From positions 1-13,936 of the forward strand of contig CALJJF010000215.1 of NCBI GenBank assembly GCA_937973935.1: DNA of 13,936 bases. Direction: 5' to 3'. Under the pieces are notes generated by a model that saw nothing but the letters and a program-made list of their open reading frames with translations, ran no database searches and was not told the DNA's origin. The position numbers were made by a program, and so were the translations under genes. Each line of letters begins with the position of its first letter. Positions within the stretch are counted from its first letter, which is position 1. The stretch is from MKRK01 sp001896915. GTDB taxonomy: Bacteria; Bacillota; Clostridia; Oscillospirales; Acutalibacteraceae. Below are positions 1 to 5,391 of this stretch, in pieces.

Positions 1-167
1 ATCGCACTTACCGTATCAGGTGAATTATTAATTGATACCTGTATGAGTTTTGGCAGCACAGGTGGATCTGCTGTAACATTATATATGGATGAAGCCGCAA
101 ATGTGCTGAACAGCAATGTTAAAACAAGCAATACACTAATAAACTTACTTTTATATAATCTTTTCAA
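1..167 (-). CDS. N-terminal part of a secreted protein of unknown function (runs off the left edge)
   Basis: Reading leftwards from a TTG at 167-165, an open frame of 55 codons continues to the window edge. The start is supported by a strong ribosome binding site (CGGAGGAG on the minus strand, 173-180) five bases upstream. The product begins with basic residues (LKRLYKSK), then a hydrophobic stretch at residues 9-25, then a likely signal peptidase I site around VTA-D at residue 33, so export is well supported. The visible mature part (about 22 residues, DPPVLPKLIQVSINNSPDTV) matches no family I recognise. It is AT-rich like the exported genes at 10-12 kb. An extended -10 promoter lies just upstream, so it is probably transcribed independently of sigE. 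Function cannot be assigned from this fragment. Confidence 0.7.
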   Translation of the reverse strand, partial: MKRLYKSKFISVLLVLTLLFSTFAASSIYNVTADPPVLPKLIQVSINNSPDTVSA

Positions 168-467
168 TTATACTCCTCCGTTTTATATCCTTTAATAACC
201 ATTCTGATTATAACAGATAAAATAATTACACTTTTAGTTATAAAAATCATATCACCTTTTCATTAAAAAGTCTATCTACATACCTTCCAAAGAAAAAGCT
301 ACATTTTTGTTAGATTTGTATATTAAATTGTCATATTTTAATAATTAATTTGTTCATTATTGGCAATAAATACGATTTTTTCCTCTTCTTTGCGTCATTT
401 TCGTAACCCATCCAGCAATGGAACAATACACGGGAAAATCAAGGCCCGATTCTCATTTGAGGCAGCT
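168..467. other. AT-rich intergenic region between sigE and the secreted-protein gene
   Basis: These 300 bases contain no open frame with a ribosome binding site on either strand. The left part holds the promoter and ribosome binding site of the gene at 1-167. The sequence from about 240 to 370 is strongly AT-rich and shows no clear repeat. I found no strong intrinsic terminator for sigE; the only candidate is a weak CGGG/CCCG stem near 432-449 without a T-run. Confidence 0.6.
207..235 (-). promoter_or_regulatory. Probable extended -10 promoter for the secreted-protein gene
   Basis: On the minus strand TGTTATAAT (TATAAT at 207-212, with TG one base ahead) is a perfect extended -10 element. 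The hexamer at the -35 position (230-235) is poor, which extended -10 promoters tolerate. It would start transcription near 200, about 33 bases before the TTG start. In this AT-rich region chance matches are possible. Confidence 0.45.
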
Positions 468-1199
468 TCATCCCACTCGCTCCATTTCCCGTTTCAAGCG
501 CTCAATAATCCTCTTTTCCAGTCTTGATATATAGGACTGAGAAATTCCCAGATTATCGGCAACCTCTTTTTGGGTATGCTCACTGTAGCCGTTAAAGCCG
601 AACCGCATCTGCATGATTTGCCGTTCTCTACGGGAAAGCTTGTTGACCAGCTTGACCACAAGACTTTTCTCATCCTCCAGCTCAATACCCCGGTTGACCA
701 CGTCCGGGTCACTACCCAGAACATCCGATAACAATAGCTCGTTACCGTCCCAATCAATATTCAATGGTTCGTCAATGGAAACTTCGGTTTTCAAAAAATT
801 TGTTTTTCGCAAATACATTAATATTTCGTTTTCTATACAGCGGGATGCATAGGTCGCCAGCTTGATGTTCTTATCCGGGCAGAAGGTATTGACAGCCTTG
901 ATCAGTCCGATGGTCCCAATGGAAATCAGGTCTTCTATTCCCGCACCCGCCGCGTTGAACTTGCGGGCAATATAAACCACCAATCGCAAATTATGGGTGA
1001 TCAACTCCTCTCGGACAGACTGGTCACCGGCGGCATATCGATTGACAAGCTCCTGTTCGTCCTCCTTGGAAAGAGGTGCGGGTAATATTTGGGGTCCGTT
1101 TATGTAATAAAGTTCGTCTATGATTCCCAGTTTCATAAACAGCTTCAGTATTAGCTTTTTTAGTGAGTCCTTAGCCTGTCTGATCATTTTCGGGTCCAT
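468..1199 (-). CDS. sigE: RNA polymerase sporulation sigma factor, sigma-E (pro-form)
   Basis: This is the early mother-cell sigma factor of endospore formation, made as an inactive precursor and cleaved by SpoIIGA. The 243 residues match the family in length (about 239-240) and in order. There is a basic, amphipathic pro-sequence (residues 1-30, KLILKLFMKLG) before the YYINGP segment where cleavage is expected. Region 2 follows (about 70-132), with the core-binding and -10-recognition sequences RLVVYIARKF, GTIGLIKAVNTF and ATYASRCIENEI. Region 4 has its helix-turn-helix at about 212-236 (GISQSYISRLEKRI). The ATG at 1199 is the first in frame after a TAA. Its GGAG lies only two bases away, so the ATG at codon 5 (1187) is an alternative start. 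That GGAG is also partly inside a hairpin. It lies downstream of spoIIGA in the usual order; no sigG follows. Confidence 0.96.
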   Translation of the reverse strand: MDPKMIRQAKDSLKKLILKLFMKLGIIDELYYINGPQILPAPLSKEDEQELVNRYAAGDQSVREELITHNLRLVVYIARKFNAAGAGIEDLISIGTIGLIKAVNTFCPDKNIKLATYASRCIENEILMYLRKTNFLKTEVSIDEPLNIDWDGNELLLSDVLGSDPDVVNRGIELEDEKSLVVKLVNKLSRRERQIMQMRFGFNGYSEHTQKEVADNLGISQSYISRLEKRIIERLKREMERVG

Positions 1200-1203
1200 T
1201 TCT

Positions 1204-1254
1204 CCGGCGGTGTGTTATTTGAACACAGTCATTTGTCCGCCGGTCAAGTGACTG
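1204..1254 (-). promoter_or_regulatory. Nested and alternative hairpins covering the sigE ribosome binding site
   Basis: Two perfect inverted repeats are nested: CCGGCGG (1204-1210) with CCGCCGG (1237-1243), and TGTGTT (1211-1216) with AACACA (1222-1227). In the minus-strand RNA the outer stem ends in the GG that begins the only Shine-Dalgarno-like GGAG before sigE, so folding would hide it. A third pair, CAGTCA (1226-1231) with TGACTG (1249-1254), overlaps the inner stem and spans one arm of the outer stem. It can therefore only form as an alternative. The repeats are seen directly; a translational control role is inference. Confidence 0.5.
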
Positions 1255-1270
1255 ATCTGTTTCGTATGAT

Positions 1271-1429
1271 TCAACCCCAATGGGCAATCAGCATTTGTTC
1301 TTTCTCATTGCTCAAGTCTTCGTCCTCATTCTCATCCTTGTTCTTTGCCTGTTCCTCTTCCACAACTTTGGTGTCCTGATGCGGATTGTCCTTTTTGAAA
1401 AAATGAAACCATCTCAATCCCATTGCCAT
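1271..1429 (-). CDS. Small acidic 52-residue ORF between spoIIGA and sigE
   Basis: An ATG at 1429 is preceded by an excellent ribosome binding site (AGAAGGAGAGA on the minus strand), closer to ideal than that of sigE itself. The frame runs 52 codons to a TGA at 1273-1271. The product starts with a short basic/aromatic segment (MAMGLRWFHFFKK), continues as a very acidic, lysine-rich middle with runs of Glu and Asp (about residues 23-45), and ends MLIAHWG. No membrane segment, cysteine or known motif is visible; the charged part would favour a helix or disorder. It starts 13 bases after the spoIIGA stop and ends 71 bases before sigE, so it should be co-transcribed with both. I recognise no family. 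The ribosome binding site and position argue that it is translated, but this is unproven. Confidence 0.6.
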   Translation of the reverse strand: MAMGLRWFHFFKKDNPHQDTKVVEEEQAKNKDENEDEDLSNEKEQMLIAHWG

Positions 1430-1442
1430 TCTCTCCTTCTAT

Positions 1443-2303
1443 TTAGAAATCAGTGAGCAGCTCTTCGCTGATGAGTGCCTTAAAGTCATCCGAAAGCTTA
1501 TCCTTGCTGACAGCAATCAAAACATTTTCAATGGTAGCGCTTTTATTGCCTTTGCTTACTTTCACATACTCCGGCTTAAATGCCGGAAGCAGCCCTTTTC
1601 CGCCCACAGCGGAATAAGGAATCAGCCGGTATCCCGTTGCAAAATCCTTTGGAACATCCGCTGCTGTGCCCGCAAATACCTCCCTTGCCGGCAGAGGCAG
1701 CATGTACTCAACAAGGCCATACTCCGCCACGACAACCGGCGCATTGGTAAACAAATCCATTAAGCTGTTCCCTGTATCCAACAACGCTTTACAACGTACA
1801 ATTTTATCTTTATAACCGATCTCCAGCTCATAAATGGTATCTCCGCCGGTTTGGCGCTTGGTAAACAATCGAATAAGAGAAATCACTCCATAACAAAGCA
1901 GGGTGGATACAATCAGCAGCAGCGGTGAAATATTGAAATATACCACACCGTTATTAATCGCCATACCGTCCGGCCGAAAGGCAAACCAAACCGCCAGCAT
2001 GATGCCGGCGTATAAAAAGGAAACACCGAAAAATGTTCCGGTGACACGCAAAAACCGCTTGGTACTTTTATAAGAAAAGGCAATCACAACAATACACACC
2101 GACATGACGATTTTAAATCCCGTATCAAACACCATGCCCCAGTCCGGCAAAAAAATGGTCAATGAAATAAGTGCCCCAAAGGCAGCACCCAGAAGAAGCC
2201 GTATCATTTTTACCGGGATGTTGTTGATTTTTGAGGTAGAAAGCAATAAGAAATAATTCACGAATAAGTTCAGTGCCAGTAAAACATCCAAATACACAAT
2301 CAT
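1443..2303 (-). CDS. spoIIGA: Sporulation sigma-E factor processing peptidase SpoIIGA
   Basis: SpoIIGA is the membrane aspartic protease that removes the pro-sequence of sigma-E in the mother cell once the forespore signal (SpoIIR in known systems) arrives at the septum. The 286 residues are a little shorter than the roughly 309 of the Bacillus protein. The N-terminal half is hydrophobic with about five membrane segments between residues 3 and 145. The C-terminal half is a soluble single-aspartate protease domain with the active-site motif LLDTGNSLMD (Asp176) and the conserved IPYSAVGG segment (228-235). The ATG at 2303 has an AAAGGTGG ribosome binding site about ten bases upstream. It is the first gene of the spoIIG unit, followed by the small ORF and sigE, behind a promoter of the Spo0A-dependent kind. 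Confidence 0.95.
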   Translation of the reverse strand: MIVYLDVLLALNLFVNYFLLLSTSKINNIPVKMIRLLLGAAFGALISLTIFLPDWGMVFDTGFKIVMSVCIVVIAFSYKSTKRFLRVTGTFFGVSFLYAGIMLAVWFAFRPDGMAINNGVVYFNISPLLLIVSTLLCYGVISLIRLFTKRQTGGDTIYELEIGYKDKIVRCKALLDTGNSLMDLFTNAPVVVAEYGLVEYMLPLPAREVFAGTAADVPKDFATGYRLIPYSAVGGKGLLPAFKPEYVKVSKGNKSATIENVLIAVSKDKLSDDFKALISEELLTDF

Positions 2304-2339
2304 TACACTGCAACCACCTTTCGTGATGCTACTGTAACT

Positions 2340-2372
2340 ATTATATTCAACCCCTGTCCTATTTTATGTCAA
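2340..2372 (-). promoter_or_regulatory. spoIIG-type promoter (TTGACA-N21-TATAAT), probably Spo0A-activated
   Basis: The minus strand shows a perfect -35 TTGACA (2367-2372) and a perfect -10 TATAAT (2340-2345) separated by 21 bases, several more than the optimal 17. The Bacillus spoIIG promoter is known for the same design (22 bases), which makes sigma-A polymerase depend on Spo0A. On the opposite strand ATGTCAAAA (2366-2374) overlaps the -35 and matches the 0A box TTGTCGAAA at seven of nine positions. A weaker TGTC copy lies 12 bases away at 2354-2362. Transcription would begin near 2333, about 30 bases before spoIIGA. The hexamers are seen; Spo0A control is inferred. Confidence 0.8.
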
Positions 2373-2392
2373 AAACCCTTATCCTTTTATGT

Positions 2393-2418
2393 AAAAAAAA
2401 GACGGGTTTTGCCCGTCT
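2393..2418 (-). terminator. Intrinsic terminator after the cotF-like genes
   Basis: AGACGGG (2400-2406) and CCCGTCT (2412-2418) form a 7-bp GC-rich stem with a short loop, followed in the minus-strand direction by a run of eight T (2393-2400 read in reverse). It lies about 40 bases past the stop of the cotF-like gene and 20 bases upstream of the spoIIG -35, separating the two units. Confidence 0.92.
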
Positions 2419-2460
2419 AAAGTCTCATGTGATGGAAATGCCTCAGTAGGAGGTTTTCTT

Positions 2461-2721
2461 TTACTGCATTTGCTGGAATTTCTGTTTTGCATCTTCCACT
2501 TTTTTGGCTTCTGCCGCCGGTGTCTGGTACCAGCCACGATTATGAAGCTCCGTAAAAAGCTCGTTTTGAATATTCAATTCTTCATTCATGATTGTCAGTA
2601 CATCGTCTCTTACTTGCTTTGTTGCACACTCGGTTGCAAAGACTGTATAATTTTCCGCTACGAATTTTTGTGAAGACAAGGCGTCTTCCAGTAATTCTTT
2701 ATCTCCGAATCCCGTATTCAT
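2461..2721 (-). CDS. Spore coat protein, CotF family
   Basis: An 86-residue protein that is almost entirely helical and matches the CotF coat-protein domain: an acidic start (GDKELLEDALSSQKFVAENY), a central TECATKQVRDDVLTIMNEEL helix, and the typical ending with LFTELHNRGWYQTPAA (about residues 56-71). CotF-family proteins are structural components of the spore coat or related ferritin-like helical proteins found in sporulating Firmicutes. The ATG at 2721 has a near-perfect ribosome binding site (AAGGAGGAAATAAAA). The protein is about the size of one CotF domain, so it is a minimal family member. It lies 19 bases downstream of another small helical protein and ends before a strong terminator, so the two form a bicistronic unit. 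Expression during sporulation is expected from the family, but I could not assign a sigma-E, -G or -K promoter. Confidence 0.88.
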   Translation of the reverse strand: MNTGFGDKELLEDALSSQKFVAENYTVFATECATKQVRDDVLTIMNEELNIQNELFTELHNRGWYQTPAAEAKKVEDAKQKFQQMQ

Positions 2722-2740
2722 TTTTATTTCCTCCTTAAAT

Positions 2741-2926
2741 TTAGCTCAAATGGCCGAGCAGGCAATTGTAATGCTGCTGATGTCTTGATGCGATGGAATC
2801 GCATTTTTGCTTGATCACCTGATCGTTTGTCATGGACGACAGCTGCTGATATTTTTTAATCAGCACGCTTTCCAGCGAAAGCTGGTCTTCGATTCTAGTT
2901 AACTCTTTTGACGTAAGATTTGCCAC
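2741..2926 (-). CDS. Small helical protein, partner of the CotF-like protein
   Basis: A 61-residue protein, MANLTSKELTRIEDQLSLES onward, predicted to form two helices and ending RHQQHYNCLLGHLS. The pattern of a helix with IEDQLSLE..LIKKYQQ followed by a second helix with a terminal QQHYNCLLGHL resembles the short ferritin-like proteins often encoded beside cotF in clostridia; this is resemblance, not a firm family call. I chose the GTG at 2926 because GAGGTGAT lies eight bases ahead of it and the product then begins M-A-N-L-T. An in-frame GTG at 2935 would add three residues but has only AAAGGA four bases away. It is the first gene of a two-gene unit. A possible -10-like CATATTA at 2965-2971 has no correctly spaced partner. 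Confidence 0.72.
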   Translation of the reverse strand: MANLTSKELTRIEDQLSLESVLIKKYQQLSSMTNDQVIKQKCDSIASRHQQHYNCLLGHLS

Positions 2927-2996
2927 TGATATCACCTCATCCTTTCATATTGCGATAAACGCTTTAATATGGTTTCCGACAACAAAAAAAATATAC

Positions 2997-3030
2997 AAAA
3001 AATGCGGTATTATTTTCATAATACCGCATT
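2997..3030 (-). terminator. Intrinsic terminator after mazF
   Basis: A perfect 13-bp inverted repeat, AATGCGGTATTAT (3001-3013) and ATAATACCGCATT (3018-3030), with a 4-base loop, is followed on the minus strand by six T. It begins 20 bases after the mazF stop. The opposite strand lacks a comparable T-run, so it acts leftwards. Confidence 0.92.
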
Positions 3031-3050
3031 AGGGCAGGCTTATGTAGCCT

Positions 3051-3398
3051 CTACTCACCAAGACCGAAACTTACCGATAAAGCTTGGTTGATATTAGACA
3101 TGGAGGTTTCATCAAGCTTACCCATTTTTTCCTTAAGACGCTGTTTATCAATTGTGCGTACTTGCTCTAATAAAACAATAGAGTCCTTTGACAGCCCGCA
3201 TACCGTGCCGTTCACCTTGATGTGTGTCGGCAGCTTGGTTTTGTCCCGTTGGCTTGTTATGGCAGCTGCTATAACCGTGGGGCTGTATTTGTTTCCAACG
3301 TCATTTTGAACAATTAGTACAGGACGAACGCCGCCTTGCTCAGAGCCAACGACCGGGCTGAGGTCAGCGTAGAAAATGTCCCCTCTTCTGATTGTCAC
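3051..3398 (-). CDS. mazF: MazF/EndoA-type mRNA interferase (toxin), no antitoxin gene visible
   Basis: MazF family toxins are small ribosome-independent RNases that cut single-stranded RNA at short motifs; the Firmicute branch (EndoA/NdoA) cuts U-rich sites. The product is nearly superimposable on Bacillus EndoA: RRGDIFYADLSPVVGSEQGG, RPVLIVQND, AAITSQ, KLPTHI, LLEQVRTIDKQRL. With the GTG at 3398 as start the protein is 115 residues, and the known catalytic positions Arg25 and Thr48 fall at exactly the same numbers, with GGAG about ten bases ahead. The longest frame starts at a TTG (3437) without a good ribosome binding site and would add 13 unlikely residues. A sigma-A promoter (3468-3496) and a terminator flank it, so it is monocistronic. 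The expected mazE antitoxin does not precede it. Confidence 0.93.
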   Translation of the reverse strand: MTIRRGDIFYADLSPVVGSEQGGVRPVLIVQNDVGNKYSPTVIAAAITSQRDKTKLPTHIKVNGTVCGLSKDSIVLLEQVRTIDKQRLKEKMGKLDETSMSNINQALSVSFGLGE

Positions 3399-3467
3399 AT
3401 CATTCACGCTCCGCTTATTTTTGTCGGTTCCCCGCAATCATATTTTTCCCAATATGAAGATATATTA

Positions 3468-3496
3468 AACATATTTGTAAAATATTTTCGTGTCAA
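3468..3496 (-). promoter_or_regulatory. Sigma-A promoter of mazF
   Basis: On the minus strand TTGACA (3491-3496) and TATGTT (3468-3473) are separated by exactly 17 bases. Transcription would start near 3461, leaving a leader of about 60 bases before the GTG at 3398. The promoter lies in the gap after the flavoprotein gene and gives mazF its own expression. Confidence 0.75.
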
Positions 3497-3565
3497 AAGT
3501 TTGTCCGACAATATATAATACGAAACAAAGCAAGGTTTTGCTATTCTTTTCAAAAAGAATTTATC

Positions 3566-5308
3566 TTACGGCATTTTTTCGTTTTCCCTTCCGCTGGCAT
3601 GGAGCAGCAAATCATTTGCCGCTTTCATGCCGGATTGAAACGCTCCTTCCATCCATCTGTGGACACCGGAAATATGTTCCCCGGCAAAAAACACCTTACC
3701 GTTGTATTCGGGCATTGTAACAGGATAGGAAAACAGCCGTTTTTGTTCCGGTGTAAAAAAGCACAAGCTTCCCCGGAAGGTGGGTTCCTTATCCCAGTTG
3801 ACATACTTAAAGCCACTGATGATTGTGTCCAGATATCCCGGTTTCAATCCATGTACCCGTTCAACATCATACAGGGTATTGCTCAAAATATCGTCACAAT
3901 AATTGTTGGTCATCCGAACGGCGTCCAGATTGAAATTATAGGCAAGGGTCACCCCCGGTTCATCGGGCAGCCGGGAAAAGGGGCTGTTTTCCTCACTGCT
4001 GACGAATTTAGAATGATCCGACGGATACCACAAAGAGGACACCGGCAGGTCGGTATAGGACGCGCCGCCCACAATACCTTCCTTTTCCCAAAACCGTTCG
4101 TTAAACAGCATAGCGGTTTTTTGTGCGGTGATATAATTCAGCTCCTTGATGGCACGCATCTTCATGTCGCTGAACAGCGGCTCGATGGCAACATCGCGCA
4201 GGGTGGAGAAGGGTATGGCGCAAACCACATAATCAAACTCATGGACGACAGCCTGATGTGTATCCACGTTACGATGGCGTAAGAGCACCTTGCCATCCCT
4301 GTTTTCACTGATGGCATCCACATATTCACCGGCGCAATAATTGACCCTCCCGAGGCTTTCCTTCGCTATCCCTTGATACTCGGGGGGATTGTCATTGAAA
4401 AAGGACTGGTAGAAGGAATTGGGCAGTTGCTGTATGCCGCCGGGAATTTCATAAAGATAAGACAGAGAAACGGGATAAACCTCTTGGATAAAGTCGATAT
4501 AGCCTTTATACAGGCTTCCGCTCAACAAGGGTGAAAAATTGGTAACAAGACTGATGGCCTCCTGGGTCAGCCGCTCCTCCATAAACTGCATGTTGGAGTG
4601 ATAATCCCACCACAGGGTTTTGTTATCATAGGCTGGCTTGACCGTCAATATTTCTGTACGCTCTTTCGGGGTAGCTTCCAAAATCGGGGTTTCGATGCCC
4701 TCATAAAAAAGCTCCTGCCAGGGCTGCTTTCTCTCTTGGTCGCTCAAATGATATTTGGGATAAATATATTTCTGCACGTTTTCACCATTTCGGTCATTTC
4801 TCACACGTATATTGCGCAAAAACACATAGGCATTGGGATCATACTGAATAAAAGGCTTTGTAGAAAGCCCGAACAGATTGATATAATGCCACACGGTATT
4901 GTGGGAAACAGGTATCCGCATCGGACCCATTTCCCCGTAATATTTTTTTCCCTCATCAAAATAATATGTATAAACCCGTCCGCCCACCCGGTCCTTCAAA
5001 GCGTCATAAACAGTAATATCAAACCCCATTTTCCGCAGCTCAAAAGCGGCTGAAAGACCACCCAGCCCTCCGCCGATGATTCCGACGGTTTTCCCCTTCA
5101 TGCTGCCCGGTTTTCCGAGACTTGTGATGCCGGGAGGCGGGGACAGCAGCTTTTTGATATACGGAAAATCCTCCACCCGTCCGCTTTCCCCAAGGGCGTA
5201 TTTCGTCAAATAATCCCGTTCAACCTCCGTCGGATTATTTGGCTGGGGCGGATAAAAAGAAAATCGGCTGTTTAAGTTCAAACCCTTCACACCTTCCATA
5301 ATTCCCAT
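3566..5308 (-). CDS. FAD-dependent amine oxidase, L-amino-acid-oxidase-like
   Basis: A 580-residue flavoprotein. After an N-terminal extension of about 75 residues comes the dinucleotide-binding fold, GIIGGGLGGLSAAFELRKMG (about 76-95), with Asp102 ending the second strand and the FAD motif RVGGR (107-111). The following GEMGPMRIP segment (about 125-133) matches L-amino acid oxidases, where this arginine binds the substrate carboxylate. The C-terminal FAD motif VFFAGEHISG, with HRWMEGAFQSGMKAA (about 539-563), closes the fold. Family members oxidise amino acids or amines to imino products, normally giving H2O2. No signal peptide is seen, so it is probably cytoplasmic. The longest frame starts at a TTG (5368) inside the ndk terminator hairpin and was rejected; ATG 5308 is preferred, with ATG 5299 possible. 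Neither has a good ribosome binding site. The substrate is unknown; monoamine oxidase or tryptophan monooxygenase relatives remain possible. Confidence 0.85.
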   Translation of the reverse strand: MGIMEGVKGLNLNSRFSFYPPQPNNPTEVERDYLTKYALGESGRVEDFPYIKKLLSPPPGITSLGKPGSMKGKTVGIIGGGLGGLSAAFELRKMGFDITVYDALKDRVGGRVYTYYFDEGKKYYGEMGPMRIPVSHNTVWHYINLFGLSTKPFIQYDPNAYVFLRNIRVRNDRNGENVQKYIYPKYHLSDQERKQPWQELFYEGIETPILEATPKERTEILTVKPAYDNKTLWWDYHSNMQFMEERLTQEAISLVTNFSPLLSGSLYKGYIDFIQEVYPVSLSYLYEIPGGIQQLPNSFYQSFFNDNPPEYQGIAKESLGRVNYCAGEYVDAISENRDGKVLLRHRNVDTHQAVVHEFDYVVCAIPFSTLRDVAIEPLFSDMKMRAIKELNYITAQKTAMLFNERFWEKEGIVGGASYTDLPVSSLWYPSDHSKFVSSEENSPFSRLPDEPGVTLAYNFNLDAVRMTNNYCDDILSNTLYDVERVHGLKPGYLDTIISGFKYVNWDKEPTFRGSLCFFTPEQKRLFSYPVTMPEYNGKVFFAGEHISGVHRWMEGAFQSGMKAANDLLLHASGRENEKMP

Positions 5309-5343
5309 TGCCAATGATTCAATCCGGCGGCAATCGGGCAGAT

Positions 5344-5377
5344 AAAAAGCAGGCTGTGTTTTACACAACCTGCTTTT
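5344..5377 (-). terminator. Strong intrinsic terminator at the end of the acpS-nnr-ndk operon
   Basis: AAAAGCAGGCTGTGT (5345-5359) pairs with ACACAACCTGCTTTT (5363-5377); the single mismatch becomes a G-U pair in the minus-strand RNA. The 15-bp stem has a 3-base loop and is followed by TTTTT. It begins 15 bases after the ndk stop and ends only 36 bases before the flavoprotein start. The stem also ends in T on the other strand, so it could act in both directions. Confidence 0.9.
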
Positions 5378-5391
5378 CTTTTCATTCTTTA

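Noticed and set aside
300..370. AT-rich tract considered as an origin-type or attachment-site element
   Set aside because: No DnaA-box cluster, direct repeats or integrase gene nearby; ordinary AT-rich intergenic sequence.
3001..3030. Perfect 13-bp inverted repeat considered as an operator or mobile-element end
   Set aside because: The T-run on the minus strand and its position right after the mazF stop make an intrinsic terminator the simpler reading.
3414..3440. Eight-codon ORF (ATG at 3440) just upstream of mazF, considered as a leader peptide or mazE remnant
   Set aside because: Too short to judge; its ribosome binding site is weak and no mazE-like residues are visible. It may be chance in the leader.
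3520..3563. Short inverted repeats (AGCAA/TTGCT and ATTCTTTT/AAAAGAAT) after the flavoprotein stop as a terminator
   Set aside because: Stems are short and AT-rich with no solid T-run in the right place; a terminator is plausible but not supported.
3599..4282. 227-codon plus-strand open frame opposite the flavoprotein gene
   Set aside because: It is antisense to a gene with clear FAD motifs, shows no family motif, and has no ribosome binding site of note; a codon-usage shadow.
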